Shown piece by piece: positions 1 through 9,108 of a stretch of DNA of 64,000 nucleotides. The DNA is from Gluconobacter sp. Dm-62 (GTDB taxonomy: Bacteria > Pseudomonadota > Alphaproteobacteria > Acetobacterales > Acetobacteraceae): NCBI RefSeq assembly GCF_018256155.1, contig NZ_JAERLY010000002.1, positions 372,001 to 436,000 on the forward strand, written 5' to 3'. Position 1 is the stretch's first letter. Every line of letters starts with the position of its first letter. Under the pieces are notes generated by a model. The model did not search any database and was not told the DNA's origin. It saw only the letters and a program-made list of their open reading frames with translations. Both the position numbers and the translations under genes were made by a program.

Positions 1-1050
1 AAATCTGCACATGCCGGCATTCTGCCATCAGGTATCAATTTCGAGGGCATGACGCGCCTCGGAAGCAATGAGTGCTGGACGGGACCGTTCCCGGAAGCCG
101 CGCAGGCTGGTGCCTCGTCCGTTTTCCAGAGCAACCGCTATGATCCGACCGGTCACATGCGCGATGATCTGGTCAAAGCTGCATCGGATGTGGAGGCGAT
201 CCCCGAGAGCCATGTCATGACGTGGTGCGGATCATCCGACCCCCTTGCCCGTGCGATCGTCACGTTCTGTTCGCCTACGCGTGGGCTTGTCACGGCGGAT
301 CCGAGCTATGAAGCTGGCTGGGTGGCAGCGGACTGGTTGAAAATCCCCCTTGCCCGGGTGCCACTGGTGGCCAAAAATGGCTATCGCACCGATGTGCGGG
401 CCATGCTGGCTGCAGATCCCAATGCTGGCGTTTACTACATCTGCTCCCCCAACAACCCGACTGGCACCCTCACGCCGCTTCGCGACATCGCATGGCTTGT
501 TGAGAACAAGCCGAAGGGCTCAGTTGTTCTGGTTGATGAAGCCTATATCCATTTTTCGGGTGCGCCGAGCGCAGTTGAATTGGTCGCCAAGAACAAGGAT
601 GTTGTCGTCCTACGGACCTTCTCCAAGATGTTCGCCATGGCGGGGATGCGTCTTGGCCTGACATTTGCCAGGCCCGATCTGCATGAGAGCATGATGCGCT
701 ATGATGGCAAGAGCGCAACCGCGATGCTTCCGGTTCCGGCCATGGCCTGTGGCACGATGAGCCTGACCATGAAATCCGCTATCGTAGCCCGTCGTCAGGA
801 AATGATTGCGGCCCGGAGCATGACGTTCCAGCATCTGCGCAAGCGTGGCATTCACTTCATCCCGTCAGATGCAAACATGTTTGTTATCGACTGGAAGAAG
901 CCGGCGGAGCCTATCAAGGATGCGTTCCTGAAGCAGAATATCGTGATCGGACGGTCCTGGCCTGTTTGGCCTAACGCCTCGCGGATCACTGTCGGCTCCA
1001 TGGATGAAATGAAGACGTTCTGTACCGCACTGGACCAGATCATCGCCTGA
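1..1050 (+). CDS. PLP-dependent aminotransferase, class I/II (5' end outside window)
   Basis: The frame is open from base 1, so the gene starts upstream and the first ATG at 49 is probably internal. The protein has the fold type I aminotransferase signatures: SPNNPTG, VDEAY and the lysine motif RTFSKMFAMAGMRLG, where K is the Schiff-base lysine. It resembles the histidinol-phosphate aminotransferase-like group, including exported members with Tat leaders, but the N-terminus that would show a leader is missing. It ends 30 bases before the convergent hpnC stop and shares no operon with it. Substrate cannot be assigned from sequence. Family confidence is high, function low. Confidence 0.85.
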   Translation, partial: KSAHAGILPSGINFEGMTRLGSNECWTGPFPEAAQAGASSVFQSNRYDPTGHMRDDLVKAASDVEAIPESHVMTWCGSSDPLARAIVTFCSPTRGLVTADPSYEAGWVAADWLKIPLARVPLVAKNGYRTDVRAMLAADPNAGVYYICSPNNPTGTLTPLRDIAWLVENKPKGSVVLVDEAYIHFSGAPSAVELVAKNKDVVVLRTFSKMFAMAGMRLGLTFARPDLHESMMRYDGKSATAMLPVPAMACGTMSLTMKSAIVARRQEMIAARSMTFQHLRKRGIHFIPSDANMFVIDWKKPAEPIKDAFLKQNIVIGRSWPVWPNASRITVGSMDEMKTFCTALDQIIA

Positions 1051-1079
1051 TCTGGCCCAGCTCTCCCTGTCGTTCTGGC

Positions 1080-1943
1080 TCAGCCAGCGGCAGGGAAATA
1101 GCGCAGAGCCCGGAACAGAGCTTTCGCGCCATCCGATTTTGTCAGGGCGACACGTTCGAGCAGCGGGTCCTGCCGACGCAGACGTGCTGTCAGGATATGG
1201 CAAAGTTCGACAATAACGGCCGCTTCAAGCCGCATCCGGCGATCCCTGACCAGAAGCGGCAGGATCCGGGCGCTCCTGTTGAGGGCGTCCACACCATCCA
1301 GCATCCGGTCAAACACGCGACGGACCCCTGGCTTGCTGCGCACCAGACGCAGATCATCCAGACAGACGCCCTCCTCTTCCAGCCACGGCAGCGGAACATA
1401 GCAGCGATCAAGAGTCTTCAGATCGTCCGCAACGTCCTGAAGATGGTTGACCACCTGAAGCGCGGAACACAGCGCGTCGGATGGTGCGAGTGTCTCCTCG
1501 CCCTCGCCGTGAAGCAGGAGCAGGAAACGGCCCACGGGATTTGCTGAATATTTGCAGTAATGCAGCAACTCGTCCCAGCTCTCATAACGGGTCTTTTCCG
1601 CATCCATGCAGAACGCTTCGAGCAGATCCGTCGCGGTCTCCAGCGGCACACCCGTCTGGAGAAGGACGTCACGAAGTTTGACCGCCGTCTGGGCATCGGC
1701 GCGCTGTGGCGCGGTGATTTCGCCCCGGATGACGGCCGCCATTCCTCTGAGTCGAGCGATTTTTTCGGCAGGTGTGAGCTCAGTCGTGTCCACCATGTCA
1801 TCCGCGACGCGCGCGAAATTATAGTAGGTGTGGACGTAAGGCCTAAGCCTTGGTGCGATCAGGAATGAACCGACGGGAAAATTTTCGTCGGATTTGCCTT
1901 TGGCAGAGGTGACGTCTTTCGTCCCCCAGATGTTGTCTGTCAC
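1080..1943 (-). CDS. hpnC: Hydroxysqualene synthase HpnC
   Basis: A 287-residue squalene/phytoene synthase-fold protein. The N-terminal ENFPVGSFLIAPRLRP segment is typical of HpnC rather than HpnD, and the aspartate-rich substrate motif RVADDMVD follows; a second acidic motif (LQDVADDLK) lies near residue 170. In the known pathway HpnD makes presqualene diphosphate, HpnC converts it to hydroxysqualene and HpnE reduces that to squalene for hopene cyclase. It is the last gene of hpnA-hpnB-hpnC, with its ATG overlapping the hpnB stop by 4 bases. hpnD, hpnE and shc are not in the window, so the pathway genes must be split in this genome. Confidence 0.88.
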   Translation of the reverse strand: MTDNIWGTKDVTSAKGKSDENFPVGSFLIAPRLRPYVHTYYNFARVADDMVDTTELTPAEKIARLRGMAAVIRGEITAPQRADAQTAVKLRDVLLQTGVPLETATDLLEAFCMDAEKTRYESWDELLHYCKYSANPVGRFLLLLHGEGEETLAPSDALCSALQVVNHLQDVADDLKTLDRCYVPLPWLEEEGVCLDDLRLVRSKPGVRRVFDRMLDGVDALNRSARILPLLVRDRRMRLEAAVIVELCHILTARLRRQDPLLERVALTKSDGAKALFRALRYFPAAG

Positions 1944-3082
1944 GATGTTTCATCCGTGTAGGAACGATTTTTCCACCGAACGCCGACCCCGCGATGATGG
2001 TCGAGGGCTGAGCCAATGGTCGCCGCCATATAGAACGCGGCAACAAGTGGAAGGGGAATAGCACGCCACAAAGGCAGACCAAAACGACGCAGGGTCGGCA
2101 CAAAAGTCAGGCAGGAGAGCAGATAGGTCAGAAGCCCGACCCGGCGTTCCCGTCCTTTACCAAACACTGTTAGAGCAACTGGCAGGAGCCAGATGATGGC
2201 CATCCCGATGATCGTTGCAATCAGAAGCAGCGGCGAATACCGAAGTTGCACATAGGCCGTCCGGGCGATCATGTCCCAGACGTCTTTCATCCCGCGATAA
2301 GGTCTGATGGACCACGCCAGTGCACTATGGCCGAGATAGAGACGCCCGCCTGAGCGCTTCACATGCGCGGCAAGCGTGCAGTCGTCAATCAGTGCCCCAC
2401 GCAGCGCGTTAATCCCGCCAATCCTCTCCAGAGCACGCCGCCGCAGAAGGATTGTCCCTCCCGCTGCACCAGCGATCCGGGAATGCTCGCTTGCAATCCG
2501 TGAAAACGGATAGAGCATGGCAAAGAAATAGACGAAAGCCGGGACCAGAAATCGCTCCGCGCTGCTTTCGCAGTTGAGTGCGACCATCTCCGAGACAAGA
2601 TCCAGATCATCCTCCCGCGCCTTGGCGACCAGAGAGGCAAGATGACCTGGCGCATGCATGATATCTGCGTCTGTCAGCAGGATGTAGCCGTAAGGGCCAA
2701 TCCGCGTCAGGGCTTCCTGTTCCCCCTGATGGATGGCCCATAGCTTGCCACTCCACCCAGCCGGCCGTTTCTTCCCGCTGATGACGGTCAAACGCTGCTT
2801 CGGGTCAGGCAGACTACGCGCGATATCGCCGGTTCCGTCCGTGCTTTCGTCGTCCACCAGAATGACGGCCAGTTTGCCGTCATAATCCTGCTCCAGAAGC
2901 GAAGCCAAGCATTCGCGGATGGACTCAGCCTCGTCACGTGCTGGGACAACGACGGCCACGTCCGGTGCTGAGACCGGTGTAGGCTTTTGATCGAGAATGG
3001 GGCCTTTCTGCCAGAATGTCCCATGGAACAGCGAAAGATAGATCCAGGCTCCCAGGCTGGTCAGTGCAGTTCCGAAGAGCAT
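1940..3082 (-). CDS. hpnB: Hopene-associated glycosyltransferase HpnB
   Basis: A GT2-family transferase of about 380 residues. After one N-terminal hydrophobic helix (GTALTSLGAWIYLSLF) comes the nucleotide-binding core VAVVVPARDEAESI, then VDDESTDGT and LTDADI (DxD-type metal site), and further membrane segments near the C-terminus (LLLIATIIGMAIIWLLPVAL). I chose the ATG at 3082, which overlaps the hpnA stop codon in TAATG; a longer reading to 3265 only shadows hpnA. HpnB occurs in hopanoid clusters, and its exact sugar donor and acceptor are not established from sequence. It is co-transcribed with hpnA and hpnC. Confidence 0.87.
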   Translation of the reverse strand: MLFGTALTSLGAWIYLSLFHGTFWQKGPILDQKPTPVSAPDVAVVVPARDEAESIRECLASLLEQDYDGKLAVILVDDESTDGTGDIARSLPDPKQRLTVISGKKRPAGWSGKLWAIHQGEQEALTRIGPYGYILLTDADIMHAPGHLASLVAKAREDDLDLVSEMVALNCESSAERFLVPAFVYFFAMLYPFSRIASEHSRIAGAAGGTILLRRRALERIGGINALRGALIDDCTLAAHVKRSGGRLYLGHSALAWSIRPYRGMKDVWDMIARTAYVQLRYSPLLLIATIIGMAIIWLLPVALTVFGKGRERRVGLLTYLLSCLTFVPTLRRFGLPLWRAIPLPLVAAFYMAATIGSALDHHRGVGVRWKNRSYTDETS

Positions 3083-4077
3083 TATTTCATCCGTCCATGC
3101 TGGCGGAACCAGGCGATTGCGTCTGTCACGGCATCTCGGGCCGGGCGTGGAGCATATCCGAGCTCTTTTTTCGCTTTGTCGGACGAGAAGAACATCAGTT
3201 TCCTGGACATGGCCAGCGTCTCGCGTGTGACCCGCGGCTCGATACCAAACCCGCGCGCCAGCCATTCGGAGACGAGGGCCACCGGATAGAGCCAGGACTG
3301 CTTGAGCTTGATGCCAGGGGGCTTTACGCCAGCAATCATACTCACCATCCGGAACAGATCGCCCAGCATGATATTCTCGCCACCGAGAATATATTTTTCG
3401 CCGATCTTTCCTCGCTCCAGTGCCAGCGCATGCCCTTCGGCCACGTCGTCGACATGGACGATGTTCAGGCCGGTCTCGACATAGGCCGGCATGTTCCCGC
3501 TGGCGCAGTCGAGGATCATCTGCCCCGTTGGCGTTGGCTTGATGTCTCGTGGGCCAACCGGCGTGGACGGGTTGACGATAATGGCAGGAAGATTTTTCTC
3601 GCGTACCAGACGCAGGACTTCCTGCTCTGCACGATATTTCGAAAGCTTGTAGATCCCGATGACCTGGCTCTCGGAAACCGGCGTCGCCTCGTCCGCCGGG
3701 ACCCCGTCATATCGCAGACCCAGGGCCGCAACCGACGAGCAGTAAATGATTTTTTCCACACCGGCTTCGAGGGCAGCCAGCATCAGGTTGCGGGTGCCTT
3801 CCACGTTGGCCTTCATCATGATTTCCGGATCCGGAACCCAGAGTCGGTAATCGGCGGCAACGTGGAAAAGGGTTTTGACGTTTCTTAGTGCGGGCGCAAG
3901 CGTCCCGGGATCGGAGAGGTCACCGACCACAATTTCCGCGTCAAGCTCCGCAATATTTGAACGATCGGATGTCGGCCGGACGAGAAGCCTGAGGCGGTGT
4001 CCACGTTCTTCAAGGACGCGGGCGACGGCGGAGCCGACGAACCCGGTAGCCCCCGTAACGAGTGTGACATCGTTCAT
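3082..4077 (-). CDS. hpnA: Hopanoid-associated sugar epimerase HpnA
   Basis: An extended SDR protein of 331 residues. It begins with the NAD(P) motif TGATGFVG, followed by GDLSDPGTL and the active-site YKLSK (YxxxK). The ATG at 4077 is preferred because AAGGAG lies 11 bases upstream and the TGATGFVG motif falls at the usual distance from the start; an upstream ATG at 4101 is possible. First gene of the minus-strand hpnABC operon, overlapping hpnB by one base. It is thought to act on the sugar part of the hopanoid side chain. The divergent gap to the HpnL-like gene (about 120 bases) should hold promoters for both directions. Confidence 0.88.
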   Translation of the reverse strand: MNDVTLVTGATGFVGSAVARVLEERGHRLRLLVRPTSDRSNIAELDAEIVVGDLSDPGTLAPALRNVKTLFHVAADYRLWVPDPEIMMKANVEGTRNLMLAALEAGVEKIIYCSSVAALGLRYDGVPADEATPVSESQVIGIYKLSKYRAEQEVLRLVREKNLPAIIVNPSTPVGPRDIKPTPTGQMILDCASGNMPAYVETGLNIVHVDDVAEGHALALERGKIGEKYILGGENIMLGDLFRMVSMIAGVKPPGIKLKQSWLYPVALVSEWLARGFGIEPRVTRETLAMSRKLMFFSSDKAKKELGYAPRPARDAVTDAIAWFRQHGRMK

Positions 4078-4199
4078 GGTGGCAGAGTCTCCTTGGGTCA
4101 TCAGCAAAAAAAGGTAGCAATGTGTGACAGCATAATCCCCCTGGCTTTTCGGGGAAAGCGTCTGCAAGGGTGGAATATTCACCCTGTGTGCGATAGAGC

Positions 4200-5390
4200 G
4201 TGTGCAAACGGCATGTGACGAAGACGTTGAAAAAAACTCTCCCAGTTCTCCTTTCCCTTCTCGGGGTGGCCCTGTTCACCTTCATTGCGGCCAAAGCGGG
4301 TATTCATCCCGTCATGGAAGCGCTTTCCAAAGTCGGCGTTGGTGGCTTCCTGCTTCTCGCGGCCTTCCAACTCCTGATCGACATCGGTCTTGGAATTGCA
4401 TGGCATGCTGCGGTTCCCATTCTTGGTATGAAACGCCTCATGGGCGCACGCCTCGTTCGTGACAGTGCGGGAGCCTGCCTGCCGTTCTCTCAGCTCGGCG
4501 GCATGGTCATTGGAGTGCGTGCCACACTGGCCGGCGTTGATCCAAGAACCGAAGAAGGCGAAGAACTTCACTGGCCAGAAGGTGTCGCAGCCAATCTGGT
4601 GGACATCACGACGGAGGTTCTGGGGCAGATTGCTTTTGTTCTGATCGCGCTACTCTGTCTTGTCGGTCATCACGGCGCAGCCAGATTTTTTTGGCCACTC
4701 ATCGGCGGTATGGCGCTTCTGAGCGTTGGAATTTCTGGTTTTATCTGGACCCAGCAGCGTGGCGGCGCGATGATACGCAAGGTCGCCATGTTCCTGGGAC
4801 GCCATATCGCGTCTGAGTGGCGTAACGCGCTGATCGGGAATACTGACGCCTTCCAATCCCGGCTTGAGAGCCTTTGGAGCCGTCCGGATCGCATTTCCCT
4901 TGGAGCGTTCTGTCACCTGGTATGCTGGATGGGTAGTGCTGCCATGACGTGGCTGGCGCTTCAGCTCTTGGGCGCGCATGTCGGATTTTTCTCATCCGTC
5001 GCCATTGAGGGTGTGGTCTGCGGTATCATGTCGGCGGGTTTTCTTGTCCCTGGAGCACTGGGTGTGCAGGAAGCGGCCTATGTCGCATTGGGCATGATTT
5101 TCGGTATCGATGCGGAAATCTCCCTTAGTCTTTCCCTGCTGCGACGTGGGCGCGACATTCTAATCGGCATCCCGGTTCTGCTGGTCTGGCAGTTCATTGA
5201 AATGCGTCGGCTTCGACATGAGCGTCCTGCATCGGTCGCGAAGAGTGAGCCTCCTCCTGCTCCGGCCCGCATGAATGTCATCGCCCCCGCGGTGACTGCT
5301 CTGGCCGGTAATATCAAGAAAGAGGCAACGTCCCGCGACGGAAAGAAGTCCGGGGATAATTCCTTCGCAGCAGCGCCAAAAGTCCTATGA
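4200..5390 (+). CDS. HpnL-like integral membrane protein (flippase-like, LPG synthase TM family)
   Basis: About 390 residues with seven or eight hydrophobic segments (for example LPVLLSLLGVALFTFIAA at the N-terminus, IAFVLIALLCLVG, VCGIMSAGFLVPGALG) and a charged tail of roughly 60 residues. The pattern fits the lysylphosphatidylglycerol-synthase transmembrane family that includes HpnL of hopanoid clusters, and it sits divergently from hpnA. The start is uncertain: GTG at 4200 or GTG at 4215 are both possible and neither has a clear ribosome site. Its stop overlaps the tyrA start in ATGA, so the two are likely co-translated. Transport substrate unknown. Confidence 0.7.
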   Translation: MCKRHVTKTLKKTLPVLLSLLGVALFTFIAAKAGIHPVMEALSKVGVGGFLLLAAFQLLIDIGLGIAWHAAVPILGMKRLMGARLVRDSAGACLPFSQLGGMVIGVRATLAGVDPRTEEGEELHWPEGVAANLVDITTEVLGQIAFVLIALLCLVGHHGAARFFWPLIGGMALLSVGISGFIWTQQRGGAMIRKVAMFLGRHIASEWRNALIGNTDAFQSRLESLWSRPDRISLGAFCHLVCWMGSAAMTWLALQLLGAHVGFFSSVAIEGVVCGIMSAGFLVPGALGVQEAAYVALGMIFGIDAEISLSLSLLRRGRDILIGIPVLLVWQFIEMRRLRHERPASVAKSEPPPAPARMNVIAPAVTALAGNIKKEATSRDGKKSGDNSFAAAPKVL

Positions 5391-7183
5391 CACCCCTCTT
5401 CCGGTCTCTCGCAGTTGTCGGCCCCGGCCTGATTGGCTCATCTGTCCTTCGTCGGGCCCGCGAGACAGGCGTAATTGCCGAAACCCTAATTGCGGCTGAT
5501 TCGAACCCTCATGTTCTCAAGCGGGTTCTCGAACTTGGCATTGCGGATGTCACGACGTCCGACCTTGCCGTTGCTGCGCAGGCGGACTGCGTCATGATCT
5601 GCGTGCCCGTTGGCGCTGTGGAGGCAGTTGCCCGGAAACTCCTCCCGCATATGAGGCCCGGGAGCATTCTGACGGATGTTGCTTCCGTGCGAGGACAGCT
5701 AGGCCCGACGCTTCAGGCAATTCTGCCCGAGAATGTTGCATATGTTCCGGGGCATCCGATGGCTGGAACCGAGCATTCAGGGCCGGATGCCGGTTTTTCA
5801 ACCCTTTTTGAGAATCGCTGGGCGTTGCTGGTGCCTCCCGAGGGGGCGAACCCTGATGCGGTTACCACAATCGAGAAGCTTTGGACGCTGTGCGGAGCCA
5901 GAACGAAAATTCTGTCGGATGAAAAGCACGACAGGATCTGCGCCATGGTCAGCCATCTGCCCCATCTTCTGGCATTCACGATCTGCGATACTGCTGACAA
6001 TCTGTCTGAAGAAATTCGTGCTGCCGTTCTGGACTATGCTGCGTCTGGGTTTCGGGATTTTACACGGATTGCAGCTTCGGACCCTGTCATGTGGCGGGAT
6101 ATTTTCCTCGCCAATCGGGAGGCGCTTCTGGGGACGCTCGACAAGTTCGTCGCTGACACACAGGCAATGGCCGATGCTATCCGAACTGGTGACGAGGCAG
6201 CCATTACAAGTCGGATAGAGCGCGGACGCGCCATCCGCCGGACTCTTATCGAGAACCGCCAGGCCTTATTTTCAGGCTGTGACGACCCGCAGGGTATTCG
6301 TGCTGCCGGAATGACCATAGGGCAATCCAGCCAGAACGAGCACCCGGTCCCCGGTCTTGCAGAAGCCCATGCTGCGCGCGAGTTCAGCGGCTGGGCCAGC
6401 AAGATCTTCAATACCATGGGCGGTCTGTTCACGATCCACCACATGCGGGAATGTTCCCCACACAACGCAGAGGCGCCGTGCGACGTCCAGTTCCGGTGTC
6501 AGGGCGATAATCGGGCAATGGGGCCGCTCCCGGGCCATACGCATCGCGCCACCGCCGCTGCGGGTGTGGGATGCAATGGCACCTGCGTGCAGCGTGCTGC
6601 TGACCTGCCATGCTGCCTGAACGATTGCGCACTGAACGGTTTCGTCCGGTACCGGACGCAGGCGGTCCATACGGATGCGCCATTCGTGATCCTGCTCGAC
6701 CCGCTCTGCAATCCGCACCATCATAGACACGGCTTCCAGAGGATACTTTCCTGCGGCGCTTTCCGCAGAAAGCATGACTGCATCCGCGCCATCATAAACG
6801 GCGTTGGACACGTCAGAGACTTCGGCCCGTGTCGGGGTCGGGCTCTCAATCATGCTCTCCAGCATCTGCGTCGCCACGATCACCGGGCGGCACTGCTTTC
6901 GGGCTTCGGCAATCGCGCGCTTCTGCGCAACCGGAACTTCCTCAGGCGGCAGTTCCACGCCCAGATCGCCACGCGCCACCATGATCGCATCCGACAGATG
7001 CACAATGGCAGCCAGATCATCCATCGCCTGCGGCTTTTCGAGCTTGGTCACGATCGCCGCACGACCGGCTGCAATCTCGCGGGCTTCCCGAACATCTTCG
7101 GGGCGCTGGACGAACGAAAGCGCCACAAAATCCACGCCAAGCGACAGCGCGAAGTCGAAATCACGGCGATCTTTTTCAGTTAG
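5387..7183 (+). CDS. tyrA: Prephenate/arogenate dehydrogenase TyrA, reading frame with no normal stop
   Basis: Residues 1 to about 295 (to about 6275) are a complete TyrA: NAD-binding VVGPGLIGSS, the DVASVRG loop, HPMAGTEHSG and the SHLPHLLAF helix. It oxidatively decarboxylates prephenate or arogenate in tyrosine synthesis. The usual family length is about 290-310 residues. Here no stop follows, and the frame continues another 300 codons exactly antisense to pyk. That extension is His/Arg/Cys-rich and shows no domain I recognise, so I regard it as a shadow of pyk rather than a functional domain. A missing stop from a point change or small indel, or a true long tail, are both possible. Starts in an ATGA overlap with the preceding gene. 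Confidence 0.85.
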   Translation: MTPLFRSLAVVGPGLIGSSVLRRARETGVIAETLIAADSNPHVLKRVLELGIADVTTSDLAVAAQADCVMICVPVGAVEAVARKLLPHMRPGSILTDVASVRGQLGPTLQAILPENVAYVPGHPMAGTEHSGPDAGFSTLFENRWALLVPPEGANPDAVTTIEKLWTLCGARTKILSDEKHDRICAMVSHLPHLLAFTICDTADNLSEEIRAAVLDYAASGFRDFTRIAASDPVMWRDIFLANREALLGTLDKFVADTQAMADAIRTGDEAAITSRIERGRAIRRTLIENRQALFSGCDDPQGIRAAGMTIGQSSQNEHPVPGLAEAHAAREFSGWASKIFNTMGGLFTIHHMRECSPHNAEAPCDVQFRCQGDNRAMGPLPGHTHRATAAAGVGCNGTCVQRAADLPCCLNDCALNGFVRYRTQAVHTDAPFVILLDPLCNPHHHRHGFQRILSCGAFRRKHDCIRAIINGVGHVRDFGPCRGRALNHALQHLRRHDHRAALLSGFGNRALLRNRNFLRRQFHAQIATRHHDRIRQMHNGSQIIHRLRLFELGHDRRTTGCNLAGFPNIFGALDERKRHKIHAKRQREVEITAIFFS

Positions 7184-7702
7184 CGCCGGAATGGGCAGTG
7201 TCACGTCCGGGACATTGACGCCCTTGCGCTCTGAAAGCTTGCCACCCACGATCACGACGGTTTCGAGGAAGCCTTCGCCGACATTCACGACACGCAGCTT
7301 GAGCTTGCCGTCATCCAGCAGAAGATGGCTGCCTGCCTTGGCGGCAGAAATGATTTCAGGATGCGGCAGACAGACGCGCGAGATTGTGCCGGGCGTCCGG
7401 TCAAGATCCAGGCGGAACGGCTTGCCTTCCTCAAGAATGACCGGGCCGTTTTCAAACACGCCGACACGCAGTTTCGGTCCCTGAAGATCCGCAAGAATGG
7501 CCAGCGGATGCCCGACCTTCTCTTCGGCAGCGCGGATGGCGGCATGACGCTCACCGTGATCTTCGTGGGCACCATGAGAGAAATTGAGCCGGAAGACATT
7601 CACACCGGCCTGCGCGAGGGAAAGGATCATCTCAGGCGAGGATGAAGCCGGGCCCAGAGTTGCGACGATCCGCGTGCGGCGGTGATGGGAACTCGATGTC
7701 AT
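6272..7702 (-). CDS. pyk: Pyruvate kinase
   Basis: A 476-residue pyruvate kinase converting phosphoenolpyruvate and ADP to pyruvate and ATP. Clear landmarks are RRTRIVATLGPASS at the N-terminus, RLNFSHG, LADLQGPKLRVG, the Mg/ADP-site region MVARGDLGVELP and ATQMLESM. The ATG at 7702 has GAGGA 8 bases upstream and gives the standard N-terminus; the longer open frame to 7837 runs back into the SH3-protein gene. It lies 23 bases after that gene and may be co-transcribed with it. Its 3' two thirds is overlapped on the other strand by the unterminated tyrA frame. Confidence 0.95.
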   Translation of the reverse strand: MTSSSHHRRTRIVATLGPASSSPEMILSLAQAGVNVFRLNFSHGAHEDHGERHAAIRAAEEKVGHPLAILADLQGPKLRVGVFENGPVILEEGKPFRLDLDRTPGTISRVCLPHPEIISAAKAGSHLLLDDGKLKLRVVNVGEGFLETVVIVGGKLSERKGVNVPDVTLPIPALTEKDRRDFDFALSLGVDFVALSFVQRPEDVREAREIAAGRAAIVTKLEKPQAMDDLAAIVHLSDAIMVARGDLGVELPPEEVPVAQKRAIAEARKQCRPVIVATQMLESMIESPTPTRAEVSDVSNAVYDGADAVMLSAESAAGKYPLEAVSMMVRIAERVEQDHEWRIRMDRLRPVPDETVQCAIVQAAWQVSSTLHAGAIASHTRSGGGAMRMARERPHCPIIALTPELDVARRLCVVWGTFPHVVDREQTAHGIEDLAGPAAELARSMGFCKTGDRVLVLAGLPYGHSGSTNTLRVVTA

Positions 7703-7725
7703 ATACGGCGTCCTCGATCGAAAAA

Positions 7726-8646
7726 TCAGTTTGGTTGAATCGTCTCGCCCGGGAGAAGCCCCCAGAAAAGACGGCGGGGCAGCCAGCCCTCGTAGCCCTT
7801 CACGCTCACCCGGCACCACTGGGAGTTCTGGGGGCACAGCTTGATGTTGCCCACCGTTCCCTGCTCCAGCACCGCGATGACGCTGCTATCTTCTTCCGGA
7901 TGGCTCATGAGGAGCACATCATTTTTATGTGCCCTCGCTTCATCCTGAGTGGCGACACGGGCAAGAATACGGGCATCGGCCTTACCAATATGGTCGCCTG
8001 CCTGCGCGCTGGCCTCACCGGTCTGGGCCTTCACACCTTCGGGAGGCAGGCCCGGAATAACAAAGGTCCGGCTGCCATAAAGCGTCGCCTGATGCACCCA
8101 GCCCTTCTGGCCGTCAGAATCTTCCACAAGCCGCCACACATCGAACTCGCGTTCGATTTCCACGGGCAGGCCACGGCGATGATAGACCCAATCAATCGGA
8201 TAGCGGTCACCGGGGCCACGACGCATATAGACCTTGTCGGCCCGGAGGGCGGCGTAACGTGGCAACGGAAGGCCAGTGTTGCTGCCCTTGTCCGTATTTT
8301 CGGGCACTGGCGGGACGGCAGGAGTTGCCGGCTGATCCGCTACCGCCGCACCTGCTGCACCGACGGCAGCGGCCGCCGCAACAGCCGGAGCCGCATGTTT
8401 CAGGGCAGTATGATGTGCCGCCTTGTGCTTCGCAGCCGGTGCCACAGGCTTTGAAGCATCAGCCTTATGATGCTTTTTAGCGGGCCCATGCTTGTCCGCG
8501 GTCTTCGCGGCGACCTCTCCGTGCTTTTTATGGTGATGGGCTGCCCATGCGCCGGGAGCGGCGAACAGGACCGTGCCGGCCAGAAGCGCACGAAGAAGAG
8601 CGGAACGGCTGGTAACGGGACGCAGAGGGAGGACTGACATTCTCAT
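7726..8646 (-). CDS. Exported bacterial SH3-domain protein
   Basis: About 306 residues. The N-terminus has a signal peptide (LLRALLAGTVLFAAPGAWA), then a low-complexity Ala/Lys/His linker of about 80 residues, then two SH3-like repeats, one around ALRADKVYMRRGPGDRYPIDWVY and one around HPEEDSSVIAVLEQGTVGNIK ending in YEGWLPRRLFWGL. This resembles the periplasmic SH3 (DUF1058-type) proteins thought to bind cell-wall material. The start at 8646 has AGGGA nearby; 8640 is an alternative. Neighbours are a DsrE protein upstream and pyk downstream on the same strand. Ligand unknown. Confidence 0.8.
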   Translation of the reverse strand: MRMSVLPLRPVTSRSALLRALLAGTVLFAAPGAWAAHHHKKHGEVAAKTADKHGPAKKHHKADASKPVAPAAKHKAAHHTALKHAAPAVAAAAAVGAAGAAVADQPATPAVPPVPENTDKGSNTGLPLPRYAALRADKVYMRRGPGDRYPIDWVYHRRGLPVEIEREFDVWRLVEDSDGQKGWVHQATLYGSRTFVIPGLPPEGVKAQTGEASAQAGDHIGKADARILARVATQDEARAHKNDVLLMSHPEEDSSVIAVLEQGTVGNIKLCPQNSQWCRVSVKGYEGWLPRRLFWGLLPGETIQPN

Positions 8647-8730
8647 GAGCGCATCCCTGCCAAGGGCCGACGGTTTGGGCAAGTCATCAAAACGGGAAAG
8701 ACATCCTAAAATCGTGTCTCTGAGGAAAAC

Positions 8731-9108
8731 TTACAGCGCAAGGACGGGATTGTCTCCCGCCAGTTCGAGAAAGCTGACAATTCCCCGCACAGTCACTCCG
8801 TCCAGCAGGTCCTTCCCAGACAGGCCTGCCATCCTCAGACCGGCCTCACAGGCCATAACCGTTGCCCCGAGATCCAGCACCGCGTCCCTTAGTTCCCCGA
8901 AGCCCGCGATCCCGCGAATTTCAAGCTCGCTGTCTGAAATGACGCCCTGAAGCGCTCTCCAGTCCGGGGTCAATGCCAGAACGCTTTTTCCGCCAGCAAA
9001 AATCGTTACATCCCGCCCGAGCGAGAGGCCACCGGCCGCGACGACCAGAGCATAATGGGCGCGCTGCCAGGAATCATCAGCCAGAGTGAGGAACATCGGT
9101 CGGCTCAT
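8731..9108 (-). CDS. DsrE/DsrF-like family protein
   Basis: A 125-residue protein with the DsrE/F-like layout: an N-terminal strand, AHYALVVAAGGLSLGRDVTIF, a DLGATVMACEAGLRMAGL stretch with the single conserved-position cysteine, and a short C-terminus ending FLELAGDNPVLAL. Family members take part in sulfur transfer or are small peroxiredoxin-like proteins; the role here is not clear. Its start overlaps the moeB stop by 4 bases, suggesting translational coupling and perhaps a link to sulfur or molybdopterin metabolism. Confidence 0.75.
   Translation of the reverse strand: MSRPMFLTLADDSWQRAHYALVVAAGGLSLGRDVTIFAGGKSVLALTPDWRALQGVISDSELEIRGIAGFGELRDAVLDLGATVMACEAGLRMAGLSGKDLLDGVTVRGIVSFLELAGDNPVLAL

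Noticed and set aside
6280-7183. A functional extra domain fused to TyrA
   Set aside because: The extension lies wholly antisense to pyk and shows antisense-type composition without any recognisable motif.
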